Source of the DNA: Angiostrongylus vasorum
Lineage: Eukaryota > Nematoda > Chromadorea > Rhabditida > Metastrongylidae
Direction: 5' to 3'
NCBI GenBank assembly: GCA_018806985.1
Contig: JADANN010000231.1
Span: 1 to 64,000, forward strand
Length of the DNA: 64,000 nt
In this document: one piece after another, positions 54,011-63,945 of the stretch
Layout of the letters: every line of letters begins with the position of its first letter
Numbering within the stretch: position 1 is the stretch's first letter
Notes under the pieces: model-generated
What the model was told of the DNA's origin: nothing
Seen by the model: only the letters and a program-made list of their open reading frames with translations
Databases searched by the model: none
Translations under genes and position numbers: made by a program

Positions 54011-54551
54011 ATATCAATTTTTGCATATCTTCTTGCAGAACTCTCAAAATCTTTGATTGCTAACCAACCCAACAGGAAGTTTAGTTCCAACTTCACAGTG
54101 GCGCAAATATCTGGTGTTAGACAAGATCGAGAACCAATAAAAATGAAAAACTATCAGTTGCTAACAAGCGCGTAGAGTTTGTAGTAATTTCTTGTCATTT
54201 AGATCTCGAAATAACGGAAAAACACCTTGAGGAATCTTCCTATTACGGCCCATAATCTGAAAAGGAATTCAAAACACGAAACCGAAAACTGGACACGGAG
54301 TGGGTCAAGATGGAAAGTACGACAGGCTTAAAACAATTAGTTACTTCGCATCCTAAGATTTAATTACCAACATATCCTTTCTTCTACTTATACGTATTCA
54401 TAGGTCACTATCCACTTATGGTCTGGCGTTTACAGATCCTCCAACTTTCAAAGTTAAACCCGTAATCAGTAGAGTAGACGGACTCACGGATAGAATAGTT
54501 TGGTTTAAAAATCTATTTGTCGTCCAGTTGCTGAAACACATCCCAGCCCAT

Positions 54552-54789
54552 TTCACGAAAAAGTGAAATGTTATTGGATCACATACATAATGCGAGTCCT
54601 GGATCATAAGTAATTCACGGATTACTTAGACGTTACCGCTCTTTATACTAACATCTTGGATGGTTCCTCATTCACGAAAAGTGAAATGTTATTGGACCAC
54701 ATACATAATGCGAGTCCTGGATCATAAGTAATTCACGGATTACTTAGACGTTACCGCTCTTTATACTAACATCTTGGATGGTTCCTCAT
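54552..54789 (+). repeat. 119-bp tandem duplication inside the PLE RT
   Basis: Two copies (54552-54670, 54671-54789) run from TTCACGAAAA-GTGAAATGTT to GGATGGTTCCTCA and differ by one A and one T/C change. The unit covers RT motif A. Confidence 0.9.
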
Positions 54790-56589
54790 TGCAAGTCATC
54801 CACTAGCTTCTTATGCAACAGGAAGGGGCAATAAACATGTATCACTGCTAAAGAAGTAGCTGGACTGCTCACTCTTCAAATAATAAAGAAAATATTGTGT
54901 TCAATTTAGAGGGTTGGCAAAGGGACAGGCACTGGCATCAAGCCTTTTCACTGAATTTATTCTAAAGTGGAAGCATCAACAATCGATCTCCGGCTATCAT
55001 TCTACTGTAGATGCACAGGTGGTTGTTTTATCATCTGCTCTACACATGAGGAGATGGACAAATGTTTTGAGTTAATGAGCAAGCAATCAGAGAACATAGC
55101 ACTCACTAGAGAGAAACCGAAGGAAAACTGGCTTCCATTTCTGAGCGTTCAAATGAACCTATCCGAAATCGGCTACATCACGAAGGGGTACCGAAAGCCA
55201 AGTAACAGAAATATACTGACTCATTATCGCTTCTCTCATCACTCACACACAAAAACGGCGGTTGTGAAGAACATATTTCGAACAACCGCCAGTGCGTGCA
55301 CAGGAACGGAGTGGAAGGAAAAGTCCCTGAATAGCGTGGCAAACAGCCATTTTGAAAGGCTACAAAACCGTAGCTCTTCGGGAAACGTCTAGAGTAGAAT
55401 CCACGCCCCAACAATAATTCTTGCGAGAATAAGGTCTCGTTTATCCCAGCTACACCTATAAAATATTGCTTTAGAAAGGACAGTCTAAAGAATGCGGTAG
55501 TACTCACTGGATCGCCACAGCACAGTCTCAGACACCAGCTAGTTTGTGAGGGCCTATATGACCGCCTATGCACACTCAAAAATTGTATGTTAAAAAACCT
55601 AACAGTAAAGAAGGTGATAGCACGAATTCTCGTGCGGTGTACCTGATCTCGTGCAAAGTGTGTAAGGACCAATACGTTGGCGAAACAAATAGATAGGAGA
55701 TCACTCTGCGTCTATATAAAGGAACACCTAATCAGTAAATTTTAATTGAAACGACATACTCCACTTGGCGAGCATAGGACACGGAGACATAAAGGAGATT
55801 TCGAAGTAACTGTCACTATCCTTGTACAAGAACCCAAAACATTAGCGCGTAAAACTCTTTAAGCATTCCAGATAAATTCCAAAAATCCGAAAATGAACCG
55901 CAAAGAGAAGTGCGTTATCAACACGCGTGACCTGGCACCATACCTCAGGCTGATTGTTTGACCTGAGCCAGGTTCATTCCTCGACTTTCTGTGCGGCTGG
56001 TCTCCACCAGATAACTGGTAGACTTACAAAAAAGCAAAACAGCAACTGTTTAAAAAAAAGCTATTTTTTATACGGATGAAAATTTATGCGTCAAGCCATA
56101 TCTGTTGAGGTTGCGAAAATGCTTCACTAAGTAGACTTCATGTTAATTTAACCTTTCCAGATTCTGAAGAAGTCGAAACGTCAGATGTTGTGCATTAGAA
56201 AACGCTGCAATGAGAATCTTGTGTTTGCTCATCGCGAAAAATATTGAATCATAACATTATTCATTATTGCCTTTCGCAATCACTCATGGGCGGGAAGTCT
56301 TTGCAAATGAGGGAAAAAACAAGGACGGTGGCCTTTTGTTTATTCATTGATTCTAAACCATTGGTTTTGAAGCTTAGTCAATGAAGAGCAGAAAGGTTGT
56401 TGGTTCTTGTCCCTCCTGAATAACCTCAGACGGATTCCCTCGTTTGTAGAAAAAAAAGCCTAAATTTTATGATGATTGGGATAACATGATTCCACAGATG
56501 GAAGGTTGGCAGCTATGCTTAGGCAATAACTTCCTACTCAAGTATCAGGAAAGCTATTTTTTTATTATATTTAGTATTCCAACTTTATT

Positions 56590-56805
56590 TCCAAAGAGCG
56601 CGTGTGGCGCAGTGGTTGGAGGCGCCACTGCGACACACGTGGAGTCGATCCCAGCGCCCATGGCCCACCAAGCCTTCCATCCCTCCGGGATCTGCAAATT
56701 GGTACCAGGCTTGCCTGAGAAGATAGCAGCACTGAGCCGAATGCATAACGCATCCCTCAGAGTTTGATCGACGCCGAGAGCTTTATCCTTTATGCATTAT
56801 TCCAA
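56590..56805 (+). mobile_element. tRNA-derived SINE, best copy
   Basis: A box TGTGGCGCAGTGGTTGGAGG (perfect to the tRNA consensus TRGCNNAGYNGG), B box GGAGTCGATCCC, body GGCCCACCAAGCCTTCCATC and TTGGTACCAGGCTTGCCTG, 3' part AGTTTGATCGACGCCGAGAG. No poly-A; it ends in AT-rich sequence. Confidence 0.75.
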
Positions 56806-56809
56806 TTTT

Positions 56810-57790
56810 ATCACACAAAAACATATTCCATTTCCAAGGTTCTGAATACTGTGTAGAAACTCGAGTATCGTTGTAAAATGTTTGCAGCAATATTTACACA
56901 GAATCGGAAATTTCTTGTGTAGAGTTTCAATCCGGCAGTAAAAATCTTAACGATGCTCCAAGCAAAGAAACAGCAAATTTCGCAGGTTACGTATTTTTTT
57001 TTAATCTCCACCTCCTTACAAATCAGACTTTGCAGAATAGCTCCTTATATTGGCTGTATCTTCTACAACTACTAACATGGCAATTTCTTGCCTAGAATAA
57101 GCTACCGCATTGTTATTAACTTCCAGAGTGAGATGTAAAAGCATAGGTTTTATGAACTGTCCACTTTTACCTCCTTATTCTTCACTTTTTAAAAGTTCAC
57201 TTCGTTTGTTAATTTTTTTGGCTGTCAACAAAATCATATAAACAAGTGAAGTAGTTTTGAATTGCAGGATTTTTCTTCCTTCTGTTTACAAATATTATAG
57301 AAGAGTTTTTTAGAAGAAAGGTGTCAAGGTATCCAAAAGCTGAAAAGAAAACTGAAAAAAACTTTATATTACGATTCTTGCCATCGTTTGAAAAAAAATT
57401 CAAATGGGTAGAACTAGGTAACCCTGTTTAGTGAAATACCGACGCCGATTTTTCTAAAGGTATCCTTAACACCATGGACGGTAAATTAATGTGAACAGAC
57501 AACAATCAATCTGCGATAGCCCTGTATCCATTAAGGGTCTGCAATGTGGTTCCAGAATTATCTAGGAGGATAAAAACAGTCATTTGATATATCGATAGGC
57601 AACCGAAACCCGTTCGATAGACCATACAGGCATTCATTTACTTCTACAAAGCCGAAAGGAGCTGAAGGCATGGAGTAGCATCTAATCATGCTAGTGACGA
57701 AGTTCCTTATTCCTGTATTGAAATACCAAAATTCCTCTGCTAATGAATGAGAACATCGTTGCTTACCACGCAAAATTTTCTCTTCTTTGA
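56810..57790. other. no gene recognised
   Basis: No coding signal. 57530-57610 may be a SINE fragment (GGTTCCAGAATTATCTAGGA), too degraded to be sure. Confidence 0.4.
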
Positions 57791-57794
57791 TGTT

Positions 57795-58310
57795 CTAAGC
57801 GTGATCAGTTGGTAATTATTAGTGTTGTGAAAAACAACCATGAAAAAAGAATTCGCAGAGACGGCTTCATTGCCTTCTTTAAAATCGTGCGGTATCCATC
57901 GGTTTGGTTCTTTATTCCTCCACAACGGCTGAGTTCTTCTGTAATTGTTCCGACTCGTACCCTAGCATTTCATCCGAACCTACCAATCGTTTTGCATGGA
58001 TCTGTTTCAACAAGCGTTTTCAAACGGCTACTGATAGTGTCAGGGATTCTTTCTATCTCTTTACATATGTATGGATCCTCCTTCTTCCTTAAATATTTCT
58101 AAAACAAAGCGAAAAAAAATACTGCAAGATAACTAATCGATTATTGTTCGCTTTGTCAACTTTTTCTCCCTTTAGCCTAAGTTGGACAGAAGTTGGTGGA
58201 AGAACCCAGAACAACACCGTCTACGTACAGAAAAAAACGCCAGCTCTACAATAATAACATCAGTTTGATGCAAAGGCAAAAAAATACATTTAAGAAAGAA
58301 TCGGTTGTTC
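57795..58310 (+). repeat. family F dispersed repeat, copy 1
   Basis: Roughly 510 bp with a second copy at 61.70-62.21 kb in the same order. Shared: AATCGTTTTGCATGGATCTG-type word, a short pyrimidine-rich stretch, CAAAGCGAAAAAAAAT, GCCAGCTCTACAATAATA and GCAAAGGCAAAAAAATACAT. Class unknown. Confidence 0.55.
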
Positions 58311-58713
58311 TTCAGTAACAATTGGAGCATCTAAACCGAACAAAACGCTAAGTGCTATTTCATTGATAAGCTGATACGAGGTTAATAAATAAACCTTATT
58401 CGGCCAAGGAATCGACGTCTTTGTCTTCCTCGGAGTCGATGACCCAAGTCGATGGTCCACAGTCGCCCGTACTCTCTATGTGGTGTCTTCAACGTCGCAT
58501 CGATATACAGAACGGTTGTTGTTGATAGTGATTGTCCGGTGATAACAACTTGTTTTTTCTGCGGGCAATCCATCTTTCAGAAGTCTGCACCATTACAGCT
58601 AGCACAGACTTCAACAATATTTCAAAAACCGACTTTCCTTCAGCCTCGGTATGAGCAATCGAAATTTATTCTTTCATTGTTAAGTTAACAAGAGGCTGAT
58701 AAAGAACCCTATT

Positions 58714-58750
58714 CGAAGAACGTTTCAACGTTTTCGTCTTCCTCAGAGCC
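58714..58750 (-). ncRNA. divergent hammerhead-like motif
   Basis: On the minus strand: GGCT, CTGAGGA, A, GACGAAAACGTT, GAAACGTTCTTCG. Core strands are kept and the cleavage position is T. Stem I lacks a good partner on its 3' side. Confidence 0.45.
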
Positions 58751-58806
58751 TGTGATCCCAGTCGGTGATCCACAGCCGTTCGTGCTCTCAATGTGACTGA
58801 GGTCAT

Positions 58807-58844
58807 CGGCTCTGAGGAAGACAAGAACGTCGGAACGTTAGCCG
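58807..58844 (+). ncRNA. divergent hammerhead-like motif
   Basis: Stem I CGGCT/AGCCG pairs perfectly and CTGAGGA is present. Stem II is GAC/GTC with a six-base loop. The second core is GGAACGTT rather than GAAACGTC, so activity is unlikely. Confidence 0.45.
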
Positions 58845-58894
58845 AATAGTTTTCTTTATTAACCTCGTGTTAGCCTATCAGTAACGGAGAATAC

Positions 58895-59230
58895 ATGTTG
58901 ATTAGTCACACTGAGGTCAGAGGGAAGTCGGTCATTGAAAAACGGTGAGTGTTCAAGAAAAAGCTACTCACCATGCGAATAAACATTTATACATTAAGTT
59001 TTGTCGGTTGAGATTATGATAGTGCTCGAAAGAATGGATTTATGTCAATTTGACTCTCCCAGGTTCTGATAAAGGCGAAACCGCCGAAAAACCTAGCAGC
59101 ATTCTATTGAATAAATCTTGAGGTTGACAAGCTCGTCTTTGCTCATCAAGAAATTAATGCACTATTGGTCATTGCCGAGCATCAAAGAAAGTCGTTCCTG
59201 GGATTCGCTAAATTTAAGAAGGAACTATCA
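58895..59230 (+). mobile_element. PLE terminal repeat, degenerate
   Basis: It starts with the tail-like GAGGTCAGAGGGAAGTCGG and carries the 3' spacer (GAAAAACGGTGAGTGTTC). The hammerhead relic TCTGATAAAGGCGAAACCGCC is followed by GAAAAACCTAGC. It ends in a second tail (GCCGAGCATCAAAGAAAGTC). Confidence 0.6.
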
Positions 59231-59884
59231 AAAAAACAAGAAGACGAGGGCAGCACCACCTTCCTCATCAGACTCTTTCACTTTAAACTTATCTTGCCTA
59301 AATCAGCAAACTCTTCTGCGCACCCTTCCCATGCTAGTGGTGAGAGAGGGAAATCTTCAGAAAACAAGAAAATTTGATCTGTTAATAGCAAGCGGAGAGG
59401 GGGTTAATCGCGGACCAAAAGCCACCTTTGCTTTCCTGAGACGCAGGTGGATCCAGGTAATGGACTCCCTGTTTCTGTTGCTCCGATTTGGCACATGCTT
59501 TCTGTATTTGCTAGGCATATTCATGCATGCGTGTGTGAGTGCGTTCTCGCTTATGCAGATTGTATTCTATGAGTCAGTTCGGCTAAAAGAATGCAATCAA
59601 GTGACAGGGTAATATATGGGAGGCGGTTAAGAGTCGCCTCCAACAATTAAGCTCCATGTCCACTCTAGGAAAGCCTGGCAAGCTACCGTGAGTATACCCA
59701 GCCCCCACGTTCAGAACCCAGCAAGCTATACGTGGGCATCAAAATGCTAAACACAGTAAAAAAAAATGGGCTTCATTCCCCTGACCCCCGAAAGAGCCCC
59801 CAATTTCGCAGCGTTGGGTAGGATGAGTACGGAGAGCTGCTAAAATCTCAGGGCCAATGGAAGCTGCCTGGATTACAAAGAAAT

Positions 59885-60656
59885 ATGGCGACGATCTGTA
59901 CCTACAATGCACGTACACTTGCATCCAAGTCCTCGACAGAAGACTTGCTCATGCAAGCAAGAAGGATAAGGTACGACGTCATCGGCCTGGCCGAGTCGAG
60001 ACGATGCCACCCATTCAAAGCCGTCTTTGACACCACAGAAGAACTGTTCCTCGGAACATGCGATAGTAGAGGAGTCGGCGGCGTCGTCTTTCTCGTCAAC
60101 ACGAGTTTATCCATCAACATTGATTCAGTCGAGCACCTTACAACCTGAATCGGACGTTTACGATTAAAAAGATGTGGATCAATGCCAGCTTTGACAATCT
60201 TCGTCGTTTACACGCCGAGATCAAGCTGTGACGAAGAAGAAGTCGAAGCGTTCCTATATGGATTTGGAGAAGCTTTACAGAGAAGACCGTACATTCTTCA
60301 AGGTCATCATTGGAGATTTCAAGGCCAAGACTGGATCAAGAAAAACATCTGAAGAACGTCACATTGGGACCCACGGATTAGAATGGAACGAACAGGGTGA
60401 GCGGCTGTCTGAGTATATCATGGCGACCAAGACCATCCATGGTAACTCGCAATTCCAGAAGCTCCACCCTCAACGCTGGACGTGGGAATCTCCCAATGGA
60501 GAGTACCATAACGAAATAGACCACATCTTAGTAAATAGAAGGTTTTCCCTAACCGAATTCGCTATTGTCCCAAAATTCTACACAGGATTAGATCATCGTC
60601 TGCTTCGTGGAAAATTCTATTTCTCTCAGAAAGGAGAAAAAAGCCGCTATATTTAA
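59885..60656 (+). pseudogene. RTE AP-type endonuclease domain
   Basis: Part one (59885-60148) has [10 protein letters not shown] (strand 1, catalytic N), [15 protein letters not shown] (catalytic E region) and [11 protein letters not shown], ending at a TGA. The same frame continues as [21 protein letters not shown] shift leads into 60228-60656, with [13 protein letters not shown] (the GDFNA motif with lysine for asparagine), [20 protein letters not shown] and TGLDHRLLRGKF (SDHR motif with L for S). Nuclease motifs are in the expected order. Confidence 0.85.
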
Positions 60657-61215
60657 GAAGCGAGAACACCTGGAGAACCTTCCACCAGTTCTCGTAAACA
60701 CATTGGCTCCGCTCTTCACGCGTTACCTGTCTGAATGCAAGTTCCCTTCTTAGCGGAAGACCAGCAAGACCGTGTTGTTGTTCAAGAAGGGTGACCTACA
60801 CGATATCGGCAACTATCGCTCAATCTGCTTGCTGTCTGTCGTCTATAAACTTTCCACTCGAGTCATCCTAAAGAAGATTGACAAAATACTGGACGAAGGT
60901 CATCCAAGTGAACAAGCAGGGTTTCGAAAAGGATTTAGCACGGTGGACCACATCCACATGATAACAAGGCTCACTGAAGTATCGCGGGAGTACAAAAGAC
61001 CACTTGGTCTCACTTCCATTGATAAACAGAAGGCGTTTGATTCAACTGAGATAGAAGCAGTCATTGAAGCCCGTGATAGACAGGGAGTCCCTAGTCAGTA
61101 CATAAAGATTCTTAATGAGTTGTACAAAAAATTTCACAACCAAGATATCACCATTCTACAACGATATTAACATTGACGTCAAAAGAGGGGTTAGGCAAGG
61201 CGATACCATCACAGG
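60657..61215 (+). pseudogene. RTE reverse transcriptase fragment
   Basis: From the junction: KREHLENLPPVLVNTLAPLF, a TAG near 60751, then KTVLLFKKGDLHDIGNYRSI, EQAGFRKGFSTVDHI and TSIDKQKAFDSTE (motif A aspartate kept, KQ unusual). NELYKKFHNQ and KRGVRQGDTI follow in a shifted frame. The YADD catalytic motif and everything downstream are absent. Confidence 0.85.
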
Positions 61216-61219
61216 TGAA

Positions 61220-61690
61220 TATCTATAATTTATACTAGCTTATTATAATCTATCGACGCTTTTCTGATAGATAAGGCATGTCGGAGTTTTACTGCAGAAC
61301 AAAGTGAAGTGTATTCAAGACATGTCTGAACTTTTTCAGTAGCTCATTCGTAGTTTTCGGCCCGGTCGACAAAGTTGTGGATGGAAGAGTAACTGCACAT
61401 ATGGTTGGTACTTCCATTTTTCGTTCTAGCCAGTTTCCATCAATTCCGGTGGGCCAGTTCTCATTAGTGACATGATTATCTAGGAGAATAAAATCACAGA
61501 GACGGAATGCTGCTAGTAGCCATTTAGTTAACTTTACGATGCATAATAGAGTCGAATACATGGTGATTCTCCGAGGGACTTAACAGCGATGAATACTTCA
61601 TCTCGCTACTAAAATACTAAAATGCTTCCATTAATGCAGCCAGACGACCTCAGTTGTCCTAAAGTAAACTTGAATTTCCTCCTTTTCGGT
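61220..61690. other. no gene recognised
   Basis: No supportable feature. Confidence 0.4.
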
Positions 61691-61694
61691 GTTG

Positions 61695-62215
61695 ACAATG
61701 GAATCAACTGATCACTATTCGTGTTCTGAAAAACAAGGCTGAAACAGATTTTACAATGACATGGTCTTTGTTTCCTTTAGATTCGTGTGACATCTATGCG
61801 AAAAAGTCTTTTTTATCACGCCAGTTTGGGCTAGTAGTGCAGGAATTGTTCCGATGCATAGGCTAGCACTTCTCTCAAGCCTAACGATAGTTTTGCATCT
61901 ATCTGCTTCAATGAACGCTTTTGAAATACTCATCCTGTCAACCGTTCCTTCTCTGCCTTTAGATCTGCGTGGCTGCCCTTCCTATCACAAATATTTTTGA
62001 AACGAAGTGAGAAAAAACGCTGTAAGACCACTGTTGACTTATCCTTCTCTTTACCAGCTTGCTTTCTTTTCTTCCTTAATCTAACTTAATAAAATTTGGT
62101 TGGAGTACAAGAACACTGAGGTCCACATGTAGGACAAAATGCCAGCTCTACAATGATAGTACGAGTTTAGTGTAGTGCAAAGGCAATAAAACATATTTAA
62201 GAAGAAACCGCCAAA
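61695..62215 (+). repeat. family F dispersed repeat, copy 2
   Basis: Direct-orientation relative of 57795-58310, sharing TAGTTTTGCATCTATCTGCT, AAACGAAGTGAGAAAAAACG, TGCCAGCTCTACAATGATAG and GCAAAGGCAATAAAACATAT. Confidence 0.55.
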
Positions 62216-62429
62216 CATAAAAAAAGGCGAGGACAGGACCTCTTCGTCACCGGACTTTTTCGACTTACAGGATCGAACGTGCTGAAGCAGGGAAGCTATT
62301 TCGCGCACACATTTTATACTACTGTTGAAACGGGAAATCCTTTTTAAAAAAAACGGAGCAAATTTCTCCTGATAATCACTAGAATTTATGCTATCTTATT
62401 GTAATTATAATTTAACCGTGTTGTTATAA

Positions 62430-62660
62430 TTGCAAAACTTGGAACCACAGGTGACCAAATTATTCGGATATCGTTACATAAAATACGTCCGAGCTCTAAA
62501 GAAGTCGACGTCGCCGAAACGTCAGCCATCGTACCGCACCGACAACAACAACAATAACGAGAGCTGCTACCAAACTCACATATGCTCAACAAGGACATTT
62601 CGTAAGAATATATATATACACATATATACCAGGAAACTTTTGTCGTTTAAGCGTAGGCGG
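62430..62660 (+). mobile_element. PLE terminus with hammerhead-like motif and short CAA tract
   Basis: The motif at 62492-62526 reads GCTCTAAAGAAGTCGACGTC then GCCGAAACGTCAGCC. Position G of CTGA is A. CATCGTACCGCACCGAC, a short CAACAACAACAATAAC tract and the tail approach CTCACATATGCTCAACAAGG follow. Confidence 0.6.
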
Positions 62661-63436
62661 CGAAGTTCTTTGAAGTTGTTGCAGTAAAATAATAGTGCAG
62701 TCATTGCGTGCGTTGTATAAAACCGTCTAATGGCAGTTTACATCACCAACAAGAGTTTTTTTTTATCACAATCACTATAATGGAGCCGTTTTTCACTATC
62801 AGTCATCAGTCCAGGACTAGGAGAAACACCCTATATCGATCAATCGGTTGGTCAACTAGTGTTAGGAAAATCGAGAATTCATGATCAGAAGTCACGTACT
62901 ACGTGTCTATTAGCCCATTCATCCATTAATTTCTTATCATCTGCTTGTTTATGATAAACTATCAGTGGAACAGATCAGGTCATTGACGAAACAAATTAAA
63001 GGGACAAATATGTATTAAAAAGAACATCTAAATTGGAAAGTTAAATTTCTTCAAAGCATTCCTCTAGGTACACATAGGGCACAAAAGCACAATGGCGATG
63101 ATTTTGAAGCGACTGTGCGAATCCTAGCGCAGGAATCAAAAACATCAACGCGCTGGACTTTGGAGGCGTTTTGGATAAATTTCAAAAAGCCCAAAGATGA
63201 ACTGGAAAGACGAATGCCTCATTATCACACGTGACCTGGCGGCTTATTTCAAAATGATGTTTCGACCACTCGGTCCTTGCTCGCCGTCCCACTTGAACAA
63301 CACGCGGGCAGTCCCACTCGCAACAGCAAGGTAAGTAGCCTTTCTGATCAATATAGCGTTTATTTAAAAGCTTGATCTTCATCAATGCTACAAATATTTC
63401 ACCGAATATAACACTACTGTTACATAAGATACAACT

Positions 63437-63472
63437 AGGCTCTGACGAAGGCGAAATTGGTGGAACGTCAGC
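63437..63472 (+). ncRNA. hammerhead-like motif, second core altered
   Basis: GGCT/AGCC stem I, CTGACGA, then GGCGAAATTGGTGGAACGTC. The second core is GGAAC instead of GAAAC and stem II is mismatched. Probably inactive. Confidence 0.5.
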
Positions 63473-63477
63473 CATCG

Positions 63478-63690
63478 ACCAACAACACCGATAGCATCGG
63501 CAGCAACAACACCAACAACAACACCAACAACAACACCAACAACAACAACAACAACACCAACAACAACACCAACAACAACACCAACAACAACATCAACAAC
63601 AACACCAGCAACAACACCAGCAACAACACCAACAACAACACCAACAACAACACCAACAACAACACTAACAACAACACCAACAACAACAAA
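63478..63690 (+). repeat. CAA / CAACAACAC microsatellite in PLE terminus
   Basis: About 210 bp of CAACAACAC units with CAA and CAG variants. It is open in all frames that avoid TAA, giving poly-Asn/Thr or poly-Leu/Val translations that are not genes. Confidence 0.9.
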
Positions 63691-63899
63691 ACTTATACCA
63701 ACCTCGCATCGGCTCAACAAGATCAGTTTATAAGATCGTATAAACAAATATATCAACTATTTATGCCGAGGTTTATAGAAAGTCGGCCTTTTGAGTTATT
63801 AAAAAAAATATTCAGTTGTGACTTTCATTGAAACTCGCTATCGATTTTCAATATTTTAGTTTATCGATGGCCTTACATGAGGTTGTTCAAAATCCTTAT

Positions 63900-63945
63900 T
63901 ACGGCTTACGTTTTGTCGACTTTGCCTTCACCAGACAGTCCTTAA
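63900..63945 (-). mobile_element. degenerate PLE end, minus strand, at window edge
   Basis: The minus strand reads CTGGTGAAGGCAAAGTCGAC, then AAAACGTAAGCC, a worn hammerhead-like motif in the family's layout. It may start another fold-back copy that continues beyond the window. Confidence 0.35.

Larger units (their letters stand above)
53085..56250 (+). mobile_element. degenerate PLE copy B, nearly full length
   Basis: It begins at the family tail (CCGAGGTCACAAGAAAGTTG) as the copy at 7.87 kb does. It runs through the N-terminal region (GCATGCGGTTTGCCAGAG), the proline-rich DNA at 53.82 kb, RT motif A near 54.63 kb and CFIICSTHEEMDKCFELMS. WLPFLSVQMNLSEIGYITKG and a GIY-YIG remnant near 55.67 kb follow. 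The 3' hammerhead (56158-56187) keeps CTGAAGA and GAAACGTC but has lost stem II. A SINE and a tandem duplication lie inside. The RT aspartates are replaced (RCTGGCFIIC at the RHIDDCFVVF position). Confidence 0.8.
58375..58890. mobile_element. nested fold-back PLE ends (subfamily D)
   Basis: First comes a minus-oriented arm (58375-58580) like those at 14.8 and 16.7 kb. Then 58620-58750 starts with the inverted tail (CCGACTTTCCTTCAGCCTCG) and ends with a minus hammerhead motif. After about 55 bp the plus motif and its downstream sequence follow (58807-58885). The inner pair is a compact palindrome: TATTCG...AACGTT on the left, AACGTTAGCCGAATA on the right. Confidence 0.6.
59330..61215 (+). mobile_element. 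RTE-type non-LTR retrotransposon, decayed
   Basis: A 5' leader of about 550 bp is followed by an AP-endonuclease domain in three frame pieces and part of the reverse transcriptase. The region between the endonuclease and RT fingers is deleted. The RT stops just after the conserved KRGVRQGDTI segment. RTE elements nick target DNA with this nuclease and copy their RNA there, and they often mobilise SINEs. It is inactive because of an internal deletion, stops and 3' truncation. A leader plus early endonuclease fragment lies inverted at 4.1-4.9 kb. Confidence 0.85.
62985..63800 (+). mobile_element. PLE 3' end: endonuclease C-terminus, hammerhead, CAA tract, tail
   Basis: From about 62985 comes a GIY-YIG C-terminal remnant (RAQKHNGDDFEATVRILAQE near 63080, then TLEAFWINF). 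The 3' spacer, the hammerhead-like motif, the CAA/CAC tract and a complete tail (AACCTCGCATCGGCTCAACA to GCCGAGGTTTATAGAAAGTC) follow. 5'-truncated. Its tail matches the inverted tail at 5.46 kb. Confidence 0.75.

Noticed and set aside
55178..55672. 164-codon minus-strand open frame
   Set aside because: Antisense of the RT and GIY-YIG remnant of PLE copy B.
53085..56300. Target-site duplication around PLE copy B (TATAACAT-like words at both sides)
   Set aside because: The similarity is short and AT-rich and needs gaps, so it is not distinguishable from chance.
63388..63831. Open frames rich in Asn/Thr and in Leu/Val at the CAA tract
   Set aside because: Microsatellite translation; the tract belongs to a PLE terminus.
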